From assembly GCF_000425265.1 (NCBI RefSeq), contig NZ_AUDC01000012.1:310001-374000 (forward strand): DNA of 64,000 nt, read 5' to 3'. The notes under the pieces are model-generated. The model was not told the origin of the DNA. It ran no database searches and saw nothing but the letters and a program-made list of their open reading frames with translations. Both the position numbers and the translations under genes were made by a program. The stretch is from Maridesulfovibrio zosterae DSM 11974 (GTDB taxonomy: Bacteria > Desulfobacterota > Desulfovibrionia > Desulfovibrionales > Desulfovibrionaceae). Below are positions 9,366-17,961 of this stretch, piece after piece; the first letter of the stretch is position 1, and the number at the start of each line of letters is the position of its first letter.

Positions 9366-11179
9366 TGAGTCCTCTCTTAAAATTAAAGATGTGGACAGAA
9401 CTTGCCCGCACATATCGTAATATAAGCGCCTTCAGATGGCTTCTTCTTGGAATTCTGATAGGCATTGTCTCCGGCATTTTGGCAGTAGTTTTTTTTGCAG
9501 CGGTTGAATACGGAAAGTTTATATTTCTAAATCAACTAGCAGGACTTGCCCTGCCTGCTCCTGAAGGGGAAGAACTTTTTCACGGTGTACCCGGAATTCT
9601 TCGCACATGGACTATTCCTATTTGTACCACGATTGTTGGTCTTACTACGGGCTGGCTGGTTAATAAATATATCCCTGAAACTATCGGCGGCGGGACTGAC
9701 GGAACTGATGCTACTATTAAATGTTTTCATCAGGGTGGCGGGCTTATGCGCCCCATCGTCCCATTCATTAAAGGGATTACTTCCATATTCACTATTGCTA
9801 CAGGTGGTAGCGCTGGCCGTGAGGGTCCGATCACTCAAATGGGTGCCGGTATTGGCTCATGGATTGCCCAGAAACTCAAAATGTCAGCTAAAGAACGCAG
9901 AATTCTTTTGCTGGCCGGTGCAGCAGGAGGGCTGGGAGCAATTTTTAGAGCTCCGCTTGGAGGCGCACTGACAGCTATTGAAGTTATCTATCGGGAAGAC
10001 TTTGAATCAGAAGCAATCCTGCCATCAGTAATATCTTCTGTCGTATCATATTCTTTATTCACTCTTTTCTATGGAACCGAACCTATATTTGGTATTCCCC
10101 GGTTTGTTTTTCATGACCCGAAGGAACTGATTTTCTACACAATACTTGCCCTAGCGTGTACACTTGCAGGCTGGATGTATATCCGCACCTTCAGGTTCAT
10201 AAAATATTCTGTATTTTTCCAGATTAAAGACCGCCTTGGTCTCATGTGGGCTACCGGACTTGGTGGACTCCTCATGGGAGTCATGGGTATGTTTTTCCCG
10301 CAAGTACTTTCCGGTGGATACGGCTGGCTGGAAATGGCAATCATGGGAGAAATTCCACTAATGATGATGCTTGTCATCGTCGTAGGAAAAAGCATCGCGA
10401 CTTCCATGACTATCGGATCTGGTATGTCCGGTGGTATGTTTGCCCCTGCGCTTTTCGTGGGAGGTATGACCGGAGGTATTGTTGGTCAGGTTGCCGGAAA
10501 ATATTATCCGGATATCGTAACGCAGCCCGGTGGATACGTACTTGTAGGCATGGCTGCTTTCTTTGCAGGAGTGGCTAAAGCCCCTATAGGTCCGCTGATC
10601 ATGGTTTGCGAACTTACACAAGGTTATGGACTGCTTGCACCGCTGATGCTCGCATCTGCACTATGTATTGTACTTGGCCGCAGCTTCTCTCTGTATGAAC
10701 ATCAGGTTGAAAGTAAGTTTGATTCGCCTGCGCACATTGAGGATAAAACAATTAATATCCTTGAAGGATTACATGTAAATACTCATTACAAACCAGGCAG
10801 GGTGACAACTCTTGAAGAGGGGACCACTCTAAAGGCACTTACAGATATTATTGCCAATACAAACGAACTATACTTTCCGGTCAAAAATGATGAAGGTGTC
10901 ATCACAGGTATTCTGACTATTCAGAATGTGCGTAACCATCTCTTCAATCCTGACCTTTTCGATCTCATTCTTACCAAAGATCTGGCAACCAAACCTGCTA
11001 CTCTGATGGAAGATGATGATCTCTATACAGCTCTGCTCAAATTCGTTGATACAGACTATGGACAAATTCCGGTTGTTACTGAAGAAGACCCCAACCATAT
11101 TATCGGGATAATCAACAGAGAAAACGTATTCCGAGCTTATGCAAAAGCTATTAAAGAACTTAGAGAAGATACAATATAA
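9365..11179 (+). CDS. CLC-type chloride channel/antiporter with two CBS domains
   Basis: The 604-residue protein has the CLC membrane domain (about 25-440, ten or more hydrophobic helices) and a cytoplasmic pair of CBS domains (about 465-600) that in this family sense nucleotides. The gating motif GREGP (Glu153) and the GGMFAP element are intact. The first filter motif, usually GSGIP, reads GGGTDGT here, so the central serine that coordinates chloride is replaced by glycine. The gene overlaps ribF by one base. Transport of an anion is likely; whether it is chloride, and whether it is a channel or a proton antiporter, cannot be read from sequence. Confidence 0.88.
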   Translation: MSPLLKLKMWTELARTYRNISAFRWLLLGILIGIVSGILAVVFFAAVEYGKFIFLNQLAGLALPAPEGEELFHGVPGILRTWTIPICTTIVGLTTGWLVNKYIPETIGGGTDGTDATIKCFHQGGGLMRPIVPFIKGITSIFTIATGGSAGREGPITQMGAGIGSWIAQKLKMSAKERRILLLAGAAGGLGAIFRAPLGGALTAIEVIYREDFESEAILPSVISSVVSYSLFTLFYGTEPIFGIPRFVFHDPKELIFYTILALACTLAGWMYIRTFRFIKYSVFFQIKDRLGLMWATGLGGLLMGVMGMFFPQVLSGGYGWLEMAIMGEIPLMMMLVIVVGKSIATSMTIGSGMSGGMFAPALFVGGMTGGIVGQVAGKYYPDIVTQPGGYVLVGMAAFFAGVAKAPIGPLIMVCELTQGYGLLAPLMLASALCIVLGRSFSLYEHQVESKFDSPAHIEDKTINILEGLHVNTHYKPGRVTTLEEGTTLKALTDIIANTNELYFPVKNDEGVITGILTIQNVRNHLFNPDLFDLILTKDLATKPATLMEDDDLYTALLKFVDTDYGQIPVVTEEDPNHIIGIINRENVFRAYAKAIKELREDTI

Positions 11180-11207
11180 GACTTATTCTCAAAGTCATAC
11201 TAATATC

Positions 11208-11248
11208 AAAAACTCCTTCTGCAGTATTCCTGCAGGAGGAGTTTTTTT
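11208..11248. terminator. Bidirectional terminator between CLC gene and acidic hypothetical
   Basis: Long stem AACTCCTTCTGCAG (11211-11224) with CTGCAGGAGGAGTT (11230-11243), T run on the plus strand and A run on the other side, placed between convergent genes. Confidence 0.88.
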
Positions 11249-11266
11249 ATAATCACTTCCTGGATT

Positions 11267-12094
11267 CTAAACAATCTCATCTACATATGTTCCCGGAGGA
11301 GTTTTTTTATTTCCAGATGAAGAGGCTAGATCAGGTGGCAATGGCTCATGATTTTGACTAATTTCAGTATTAACATTTTCACTCTTGCTAACAGCACCTA
11401 CAGCTGCAGCACGAGAAACTTCATCACTACCAGTTATAGGATCTTTCTCTTTTATTTCTTCGCCTAAAACAGATTCAATTTCATTTGTTTTTACGGATAT
11501 AACTTCTTCAGCTTTATCCTCTATATCTTCTGACAGCTTGGAAGGATCTGGATTTGAAATGTCAACATAGCCATCCGGCATCAATTTCTCTTCAATTTTA
11601 GATTGTGCCTCTTCCTCTTCTTTCTGCTTTTCTTCTTTACGTGTCTCTTCAAGAGATTCTTCACCCTCTTCCAGAGTATAATCCTTTGCCTTCTGTTCAG
11701 CCTCATGCTCAGCTTTCAAACCCACTAAAGTAGGATCTTCTCCCAGAAGATCAAGTTCAAGTTTGTACTTGGAGACAACACCTTGAAATTTATCCATTAA
11801 TTCATTTTGCACTTTATAACCAGTCATCAATCCTGTGATATATCTGGATGGTTCAGGAGTATCATTAACAAAACTCCCTTCTAACATATTGTGCGAAGAA
11901 CTTGGTAATTTTTCTTCAGCTGGCTTTAGCATATTTCGCAAAGCCGCAACATATTCATCTTTACTACTAAGATGAATAACAACAGCTTTATTTTCATTTT
12001 CTGAATCAGCTTGACCTTCTTTTTGGGTTTCATTTTCTTCATTCGCGGGTGAAGCAACATTTAGTTTGAAACCTGAGATACCGTCGATAAGCAT
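11267..12094 (-). CDS. Acidic, low-complexity hypothetical protein
   Basis: I do not recognise this 275-residue protein. It has no signal peptide or membrane segment. It is strongly acidic and glutamate/lysine-rich, with a charged helical stretch (about 130-175, many EEE and KEE runs) likely to be a coiled coil or single helix, and disordered Ser/Pro-rich ends. The C-terminus is PPGTYVDEIV. A TTG further upstream (12109) would add five residues; the ATG at 12094 is preferred because GAGAGG precedes it at good spacing. It is convergent with the CLC gene and divergent from hslV, with 329 bases between the two starts. A cytoplasmic, possibly scaffold-like role is only a guess. Confidence 0.65.
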   Translation of the reverse strand: MLIDGISGFKLNVASPANEENETQKEGQADSENENKAVVIHLSSKDEYVAALRNMLKPAEEKLPSSSHNMLEGSFVNDTPEPSRYITGLMTGYKVQNELMDKFQGVVSKYKLELDLLGEDPTLVGLKAEHEAEQKAKDYTLEEGEESLEETRKEEKQKEEEEAQSKIEEKLMPDGYVDISNPDPSKLSEDIEDKAEEVISVKTNEIESVLGEEIKEKDPITGSDEVSRAAAVGAVSKSENVNTEISQNHEPLPPDLASSSGNKKTPPGTYVDEIV

Positions 12095-12423
12095 AAAACG
12101 ACCTCTCAAAAACGATTATATTATTGACCTATTAAAAACAAAGCACACTTATTATAATCGGATAAACTTAACATTTCTTTAGGTTGAAAAAGAAAAAATA
12201 TTTTAAGTTTAGGCCCCCAAGGATTAAATAAACTTCATTATATCATATGGAAATATCCTTCCCCCTCTTGCCATCCTTTCCACAGGTCTTATCCTTTTGT
12301 AATCAAAATTTTGTGCAGATTCATTTCATGAAAAATAAGCACGTAGAATCTTTTTTTAAGAAACTTACTGAATATACGTCTTCATTATGAACCGAAGATA
12401 AATAGATGAATCAGGAGATAAAA

Positions 12424-12963
12424 ATGGAACTCAGAGGTACTACCATTCTGGCAGTCAGAGACGACAAAGGAACTGCCATGATAGGTGACGGACAGGTTAC
12501 TATGGGGCAGGCTATTGTCATGAAGCACTCTGCTGTCAAAGTCAGAACTCTTTATAATGATAAAGTCATGGCCGGATTTGCAGGGGCAACGGCCGATGCT
12601 TTCACTCTTTTTGAAAGATTCGAAAAAAAACTTCAGACATATGCAGGCAACCTTGTTCGCTCAGCCGTAGAAATGGCTACTGACTGGCGCACGGATAAAT
12701 ACCTACGTAAGCTCGAAGCCATGATTATGGTTGCAGATGGTGAACATATTCTGATCATCAGCGGCAATGGCGACGTAATTGAACCAGATGATGGAGTTGC
12801 TGCAATCGGTTCAGGAGGAGCTTATGCTCTTTCTGCTGCCCGTGCGCTCCTGCGTAATACTGACATGCCCGCCGCAGAAATTGCTAAGAAAGCTATGGAA
12901 ATAGCTGGCGAAATCTGCGTCTACACCAACGGCAACGTTGTTCTTAAAACACTAGAAAAATAA
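12424..12963 (+). CDS. hslV: HslV, proteolytic subunit of the HslUV (ClpQY) protease
   Basis: HslV is the threonine peptidase core of the ATP-dependent HslUV complex, related to proteasome beta subunits. The 179-residue product starts [16 protein letters not shown]; the catalytic nucleophile is expected to be Thr6, exposed by removal of the five-residue propeptide. Also visible are [29 protein letters not shown] and [17 protein letters not shown]. An in-frame ATG at 12406 exists, but AGGAG lies seven bases before the ATG at 12424, which decides the start. hslU follows after 18 bases. The upstream region has no convincing heat-shock (sigma-32) promoter or CIRCE element. Confidence 0.95.
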   Translation: MELRGTTILAVRDDKGTAMIGDGQVTMGQAIVMKHSAVKVRTLYNDKVMAGFAGATADAFTLFERFEKKLQTYAGNLVRSAVEMATDWRTDKYLRKLEAMIMVADGEHILIISGNGDVIEPDDGVAAIGSGGAYALSAARALLRNTDMPAAEIAKKAMEIAGEICVYTNGNVVLKTLEK

Positions 12964-12981
12964 TCTTGCAAAGGCCGCACA

Positions 12982-14358
12982 ATGAGTAATCTTACACCTA
13001 GAGAAATCGTATCTGAATTGGATAAATTCGTCATCGGTCAGGCTGATGCAAAACGTATGGTCGCAATTGCCATGCGTAACCGCTGGCGCAGACAGCAGCT
13101 CCCTGCAGAATTGCGTGATGAAATAGCACCTAAAAATATCATAATGATGGGCCCGACCGGGGTCGGTAAAACAGAAATCGCCCGTAGACTGGCTAAGCTT
13201 TCCGGCTGCCCTTTCTTTAAAGTTGAAGCAACTAAATTTACAGAAGTAGGCTACGTTGGGCGTGACGTTGAATCCATGATCCGCGACCTGATGGAAATAG
13301 GCATAAACCTTGTCCGCAAAGAAGAAATGGAAAAGGTCAAAGTCAAAGCGGAAAAAAATGCTGAAGAACACCTGCTCGACATTTTGCTTCCATCATCTAA
13401 GCCTGCACAATCAGGAATGGGATTTTTTAATAATGAAGAACCGCAGCAGGAAGAAAAACCTGCAATTGACAACTCTTCAACCCGTGAAAAGTTCCGCCAG
13501 ATGTGGCGTTCCGGTAAACTTGATGACCGTGAAGTGGAGATAGAAGTAACCATTCAGGGCGGAACCGGAGTTGAAATTATGTCCATGCCGGGCATGGAAG
13601 ATATGGGCATGCAGGTCAACGACATGATTGGTAAAATGTTTCCAAGCAAAAAAAAGACCCGCAAAGTTAATGTTCGAGAAGCATATGAAATTTTGATCCA
13701 GCAGGAATCAGATAAACTGATCGACATGGACAATGTAGCCGAGCTGGCCCGTGAACGCGTTGAGCAGACTGGAATTCTGTTCATTGATGAAATAGATAAA
13801 ATAGCAGGTAAACATGAAGCAGGCAGCAGTTCTGCAGATGTTTCTCGTGAAGGAGTTCAACGAGATCTGCTCCCCATAGTGGAAGGGTGTGTTGTTAATA
13901 CAAAGTACGGCATGGTTAAGACTGACCATATTCTGTTTATTTCAGCCGGAGCATTCCACTATGCCAAACCTTCGGATCTTATTCCAGAGCTTCAGGGTCG
14001 CTTCCCTCTGCGAGTTGAACTTTCTGCACTCGGCAAAGATGAGTTCTACAGAATCCTCACCGAACCTCAGAATGCTCTGACTGTTCAGTACAAAGCCCTC
14101 CTTGAAACTGAAAAAGTTACCATTGATTTCAGCAAGGAAGCTTTGGAAGAAATTGCCGGAAACGCTCAGAAAATCAATGAAGAGACTGAAAATATCGGGG
14201 CGAGAAGACTCTATACAATCATGGAGAGGATACTGTCTGATCTTTCTTTTGAAGCACCTGATAGACCTGGAGATAACATCATAATTGATAGAGAATATGT
14301 TCAGAAACAGCTAGTAGATGTTATTGAAGACAGAGATTTATCTCGTTATATTTTGTAA
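12982..14358 (+). CDS. hslU: HslU, ATPase subunit of the HslUV protease
   Basis: HslU is the AAA+ unfoldase that feeds substrates to HslV. The 458-residue protein shows the N-terminal [17 protein letters not shown], Walker [10 protein letters not shown] near residue 60, the GYVGRDVES pore motif, an intermediate domain (about 110-230) containing the acidic and Met-rich segments, Walker [12 protein letters not shown], the sensor region, and the C-terminal DLSRYIL, which docks into HslV. It forms an operon with hslV and ends at a terminator. Confidence 0.97.
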   Translation: MSNLTPREIVSELDKFVIGQADAKRMVAIAMRNRWRRQQLPAELRDEIAPKNIIMMGPTGVGKTEIARRLAKLSGCPFFKVEATKFTEVGYVGRDVESMIRDLMEIGINLVRKEEMEKVKVKAEKNAEEHLLDILLPSSKPAQSGMGFFNNEEPQQEEKPAIDNSSTREKFRQMWRSGKLDDREVEIEVTIQGGTGVEIMSMPGMEDMGMQVNDMIGKMFPSKKKTRKVNVREAYEILIQQESDKLIDMDNVAELARERVEQTGILFIDEIDKIAGKHEAGSSSADVSREGVQRDLLPIVEGCVVNTKYGMVKTDHILFISAGAFHYAKPSDLIPELQGRFPLRVELSALGKDEFYRILTEPQNALTVQYKALLETEKVTIDFSKEALEEIAGNAQKINEETENIGARRLYTIMERILSDLSFEAPDRPGDNIIIDREYVQKQLVDVIEDRDLSRYIL

Positions 14359-14387
14359 CAATTAGTCACATAATATAAAACACAATA

Positions 14388-14422
14388 AAACGGGAATCTT
14401 ATCGCAAGGTTCCCGTTTCTTA
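14388..14422 (+). terminator. Terminator after hslU
   Basis: AAACGGGAA(TCTT)...(AAGG)TTCCCGTTT hairpin followed by CTTATTATCTTTTT. Confidence 0.82.
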
Positions 14423-14517
14423 TTATCTTTTTAAAATTGTAGGATACTACAAAATATGCTACTTCTGAATGTATAGCCAATTGAGGACAGTTGTATTATC
14501 AGATTACCGGAAATAGT

Positions 14518-15270
14518 ATGAATAAAATGAGCACAATAACTAATCCACCTAAAATCAGGGGAGCTTTTTCAACAAAAGCTGTACAAGAAATAGGTACGGG
14601 AACAACTAAGCGTAAGATTGTTCAGACATTCATTTACTATGTAGAAGAAAAAGATAGTGGCGAAATTGCTATACGTCCCTTAAATGATAAAAGTGTTCCA
14701 AGCGGTGAAGAACAGTACATCAGTAAGGAAGAATTACTAGAATCCTTCACACCAGAGCTGGAACTCTACACTTCAACAGTTTTTCCTGCCATAAAAGAAC
14801 TTAACAAAGCTCTCGCTAAGGGAGACCGCCAGCGTCAGTCTGGAAATACTTTTACCGCTGAAATGGAATATGACAAAGCCCTTAACATTGATGAAGATAA
14901 TATCCGGGCTAATTTCGGCATAGGTCTTTGTTACCTTGACCGCTGCGATGATGAAAAAGCTGCAGACATATTTAAACGGCTCGTAAATTTAGATGCAGCA
15001 TTTGAGAAGGAACATAAGCATCTTTTCAATGAGTTTGGCATCTCTCTACGCAAAAATGCCATGTTTGATGAAGCTGTTGAATTTTATACCAGAGCTATCG
15101 GCCTGACTGACGATGACGAGAATATTTATTTCAATATTGCCCGCAGTTTATATGAAAAAGGGAAGAAAACGGAGTCATTACAATATCTTGAAAAATGCCT
15201 GCTTTTGAATCCTGAATCGACTGCGGCAAATAAATTAATCCGTCATCTTCATAAAATGCTCAAAACATAA
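14518..15270 (+). CDS. Tetratricopeptide-repeat protein
   Basis: The 250-residue cytoplasmic protein has an N-terminal domain (about 1-95, starting PPKIRGAFSTKAVQEIG) that I do not recognise and four or five TPR helical pairs from about residue 105 (A-x-x-x-Y-x-x-A-L patterns such as EMEYDKALNIDEDN, EAVEFYTRAIGL and ESLQYLEKCLLLNPES). TPRs mediate protein binding. The first possible start is a TTG at 14491; the ATG at 14518 is chosen as the first ATG, and the ATG at 14527 is equally possible. It lies 220 bases upstream of flgE, which has its own sigma-54 promoter, so a flagellar link is possible but unproven. Confidence 0.75.
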   Translation: MNKMSTITNPPKIRGAFSTKAVQEIGTGTTKRKIVQTFIYYVEEKDSGEIAIRPLNDKSVPSGEEQYISKEELLESFTPELELYTSTVFPAIKELNKALAKGDRQRQSGNTFTAEMEYDKALNIDEDNIRANFGIGLCYLDRCDDEKAADIFKRLVNLDAAFEKEHKHLFNEFGISLRKNAMFDEAVEFYTRAIGLTDDDENIYFNIARSLYEKGKKTESLQYLEKCLLLNPESTAANKLIRHLHKMLKT

Positions 15271-15375
15271 CCTTACGTAGTCCCTTCTTAATCTCTTCCA
15301 GTATAAATGGACTTTTTTTCCTTACATTTTCTTTATATATCCACACAACGCCTTGATATTACTTAACCTAAACTT

Positions 15376-15393
15376 TAGGCACGGCCTTTGCTT
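15376..15393 (+). promoter_or_regulatory. Sigma-54 (-24/-12) promoter of flgE
   Basis: The stretch AGGCACGGCCTTTGCTT holds GG at 15378-15379 and GC at 15390-15391 with exactly ten bases between them, and it matches the GGCACG-N4-TTGC core of RpoN promoters at every key position. It lies about 100 bases before the flgE ATG on the same strand. Sigma-54 control of hook genes by an NtrC-type activator is well established in polar flagellates. Confidence 0.85.
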
Positions 15394-15490
15394 ATAACAA
15401 AGTGACCGGATTTATATTCCGGCTTTCTATGGTTTAACAGGATTCGGAAGATCAACAAATTCAGTCCCGAACCTATCAAGGAGTTTTCTC

Positions 15491-17077
15491 ATGGCTTTCA
15501 GCTCAATGTATACAGGTGCAACAGGTCTCAAATCACATGGGATACTTATGCAGCAGATTGGCGCAAACCTCGCCAACGTAAATACGACTGCCTACAAGAG
15601 CGGCGATACTTTCCTTGAAACTCTTGCCAGCCAAAGCCTTTCCGGTTCAATTTCAGGTGTTGTAGCAGGCGGAGGCTCCAATACAGTTGGGCAGATTGGA
15701 ATGGGAACCAGAGTTTCGACTACCCGAATAAATTTTGCAGAAGGTTCATTTGAAAGAACCAATAACAGTACGGACCTTGCTATCGGTGGGCAGGGATTTT
15801 TCCGTGTGGCAAATCCTGCTAAAAATGAAAGTTTTTATACACGTGCTGGAAGCTTCCACTTTGATAAAAACGGGCAGCTTGTCGATAATCATTCTAATAT
15901 TTTGCAAGGCTATAAAATAGATGAAAACGGCGTCATAGGAACGACTTCACAAAATATAGTACTTCCCATGAAACCCGAGCTTGATGCCAACGGTAACGAA
16001 ATCATGACTGTGAAATCCGACCCGAAAGCAACTACTGAAGTCTCAATGCGTACTAACTTAGATTCTAATGCTACTGATAACAGTGAATCCGAAACCAATC
16101 CATTTTTCTCTTTGCTTGAAGAATGGAACGGGACAAATGACCCACCACTTGCAGCAGACAAATATGAATATAACTCAGCACTTCAGGTTTACGACAAAAA
16201 CGGTAACAAGCAAGATCTGGTTGTATATTTCGATAAAGTAACCAATGACGGTGATTCTTCAGATAAGATGCACTGGGAATATATTGTGACTGTTCCTCCG
16301 GGAAGTGATGCCAGTGCTCTAGGCGGCACATCATCAGCAGGACTGCTCATGACCGGAACTTTGACTTTTACAGGAGACGGAACCCTTTTGAACCAGAGTG
16401 CATATACTTTGCAGGATGGCGCTGACGCAAAGTCCCTGAGTAACTGGAGTCTAGCAAATATTAACAGCAACGGCATCCCAAATTTTGATTTATCATTTAA
16501 AGGAGCTGACGGAAGCACCAGTTCCCAGACAGTTTCACTTAATATGGGAATATCTTCATCTTCAGATTCGTGGAACCAATCAGGTGTAACTGCAGCCAGT
16601 GTTGGAAGTAATGCTTCCAACCTTCCGGGTATGACTAACGGAAAAATAGATGCAATGGCTACAACTGCCTACTATGGATCATCATCAACTATAAGTCAGT
16701 CTCAGAATGGATTTGGGGAAGGATATTTGCAAAACGTTGATTTTAACTCTGACGGTATCATGATAGCGCACTTCTCCAACGGACTCAGCACAGAGCTATA
16801 CCAGGTCAACATGTACAATTTCAAAAATGAATTCGGTCTCCGAAGAGAAGGTTCAAACTATTTTACTGCCACAGAGGGATCCGGAGATGCTATTGAGGGC
16901 GTGGCTCGTAAAGAAGGGCTGGGATCAGTAGCCGGGAGCAACCTTGAAAGCTCTAACGTTGATCTGGCGGAAGAATTTGCCCATATGATTTTGAGCCAGC
17001 GTGGATATCAGGCCAACTCGAAAACCATAACAACATCTGATCAACTAATAAACATAGCCCTTGGTGTTAAGAGATAA
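15491..17077 (+). CDS. flgE: Flagellar hook protein FlgE
   Basis: FlgE builds the curved hook joining the flagellar rod and filament and is exported by the flagellar type III system. The 528-residue protein has the N-terminal rod/hook motif ANLANVNTTAYKSGDTF (residues about 24-40), the paired FlgE/F/G core (FFRVANPA, FYTRAGSFHFDKNG), a large variable Thr/Ser/Asp-rich middle domain (about 170-400), and the C-terminal helix with SQRGYQANSKTITTSDQL. AAGGAG precedes the ATG. It stands alone, away from other flagellar genes, under the sigma-54 promoter at 15376-15393, and ends at a terminator. Confidence 0.96.
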   Translation: MAFSSMYTGATGLKSHGILMQQIGANLANVNTTAYKSGDTFLETLASQSLSGSISGVVAGGGSNTVGQIGMGTRVSTTRINFAEGSFERTNNSTDLAIGGQGFFRVANPAKNESFYTRAGSFHFDKNGQLVDNHSNILQGYKIDENGVIGTTSQNIVLPMKPELDANGNEIMTVKSDPKATTEVSMRTNLDSNATDNSESETNPFFSLLEEWNGTNDPPLAADKYEYNSALQVYDKNGNKQDLVVYFDKVTNDGDSSDKMHWEYIVTVPPGSDASALGGTSSAGLLMTGTLTFTGDGTLLNQSAYTLQDGADAKSLSNWSLANINSNGIPNFDLSFKGADGSTSSQTVSLNMGISSSSDSWNQSGVTAASVGSNASNLPGMTNGKIDAMATTAYYGSSSTISQSQNGFGEGYLQNVDFNSDGIMIAHFSNGLSTELYQVNMYNFKNEFGLRREGSNYFTATEGSGDAIEGVARKEGLGSVAGSNLESSNVDLAEEFAHMILSQRGYQANSKTITTSDQLINIALGVKR

Positions 17078-17092
17078 GACTCATAAAAATTA

Positions 17093-17123
17093 ACCCCCAT
17101 CAGAACATCTGATGGGGGTCTTT
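17093..17123. terminator. Bidirectional terminator between flgE and ferritin-like gene
   Basis: ACCCCCATCAG (17093-17103) pairs perfectly with CTGATGGGGGT (17109-17119), followed by CTTT. The genes on both sides converge on it. Confidence 0.87.
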
Positions 17124-17157
17124 GATTGGCGACAGCCAGAATCAATCCAGTATAAAA

Positions 17158-17634
17158 CTAATCTCTTATCTTCTGGGCCAGCAAACGCAAATGGCCGCGC
17201 TCTTCGTCAATACACTCTTCCACAAACTTCTGCTCTGATTCAGGAACCATTCTTTTCAACTCAGTGAAAAGAAGTATCGTGTCCTTTTCAAAGCGCATTG
17301 CCGCTCGCACTGCATCTTCAAAAGAGAAATCAGCATCCTTGAAAGCTTTAGTGTAGTCAAAATTAAATACGTCATGAGAATCAACCAGCGCCATAACATA
17401 CTGGGTATATTCTTCGTAGTCGCTTCCCGGAGGAACTTCTATATTTCCGAGACGGTCACGCATACCACGGAAAAACATTTCGTGTTTTGACTCTTCCTCA
17501 GCAAAAAAATCAAAAAATTCCTTAGCGGCAGGATCTTTTGCTTCATCAGCTGCCAGCAGATAAAAGGCTTGACCTTTCTGCTCAATTCGCATGGCCAATT
17601 CAACAACTTCGTTAGCACTAAAAAAAGTTACCAT
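17158..17634 (-). CDS. Ferritin-like diiron protein (rubrerythrin-type, no rubredoxin domain)
   Basis: The 158-residue protein is a four-helix bundle with the pattern of carboxylate ligands of rubrerythrin-like proteins: Glu in RIEQKGQAFY, EExxH in AEEESKHEMFF, Glu in RFEKDTILLF, and ExxH in DEERGHLRLL. There is no C-terminal Cys4 rubredoxin module, so it is an erythrin-type protein. Relatives reduce peroxide or store or sense iron; in an anaerobe an oxidative-stress role is likely but inferred. GAGGAG lies just before the ATG. It is a single gene convergent with flgE. Confidence 0.85.
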   Translation of the reverse strand: MVTFFSANEVVELAMRIEQKGQAFYLLAADEAKDPAAKEFFDFFAEEESKHEMFFRGMRDRLGNIEVPPGSDYEEYTQYVMALVDSHDVFNFDYTKAFKDADFSFEDAVRAAMRFEKDTILLFTELKRMVPESEQKFVEECIDEERGHLRLLAQKIRD

Positions 17635-17961
17635 TTCAACTCCTCATGGATTTTAAATCTATTTATCGTGATCATTTTGCCTGCTTTAATGAAATAAAAT
17701 CAGACGAATCTCTGCAAACAGATGGTCATTAACGATAATATTAAACACAGAAGGCAAAAGCGCAACTGGAATCGACTAAATTATCATAAAAGTTGTCTTT
17801 CGAATTTTTCTAATTCAATGTATAAAAAGATAATGGATTTATTGCATGAAAAAATGCAAAAAGAAAAAAGTGCTTTTCAATTCCGATCAGCCTTTTTAAA
17901 GTCATATCAAATAAGAACCAAAACTGATAATATATTTTCAAGCAACTAAGCAGGGGGAAAA
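17635..17961. other. 327-base divergent intergenic region
   Basis: Between the ferritin-like gene (minus) and the Hpt-aminotransferase gene (plus). It must hold both promoters, but I could not place -35/-10 boxes with confidence. A 75-codon open frame at 17722-17949 is Lys/Asn/Ser-rich, lacks a good Shine-Dalgarno sequence, and is probably chance. Confidence 0.4.

Noticed and set aside
12110-12423. Heat-shock (sigma-32) promoter before hslV
   Set aside because: GTTGAAA and CCCCCA occur near 12182-12220, but the gap of about 24 bases is far from the 12-15 expected.
17722-17949. 75-codon open frame before the Hpt-aminotransferase gene
   Set aside because: No Shine-Dalgarno sequence, low-complexity Lys/Asn/Ser content, and it occupies the space where two divergent promoters must lie.
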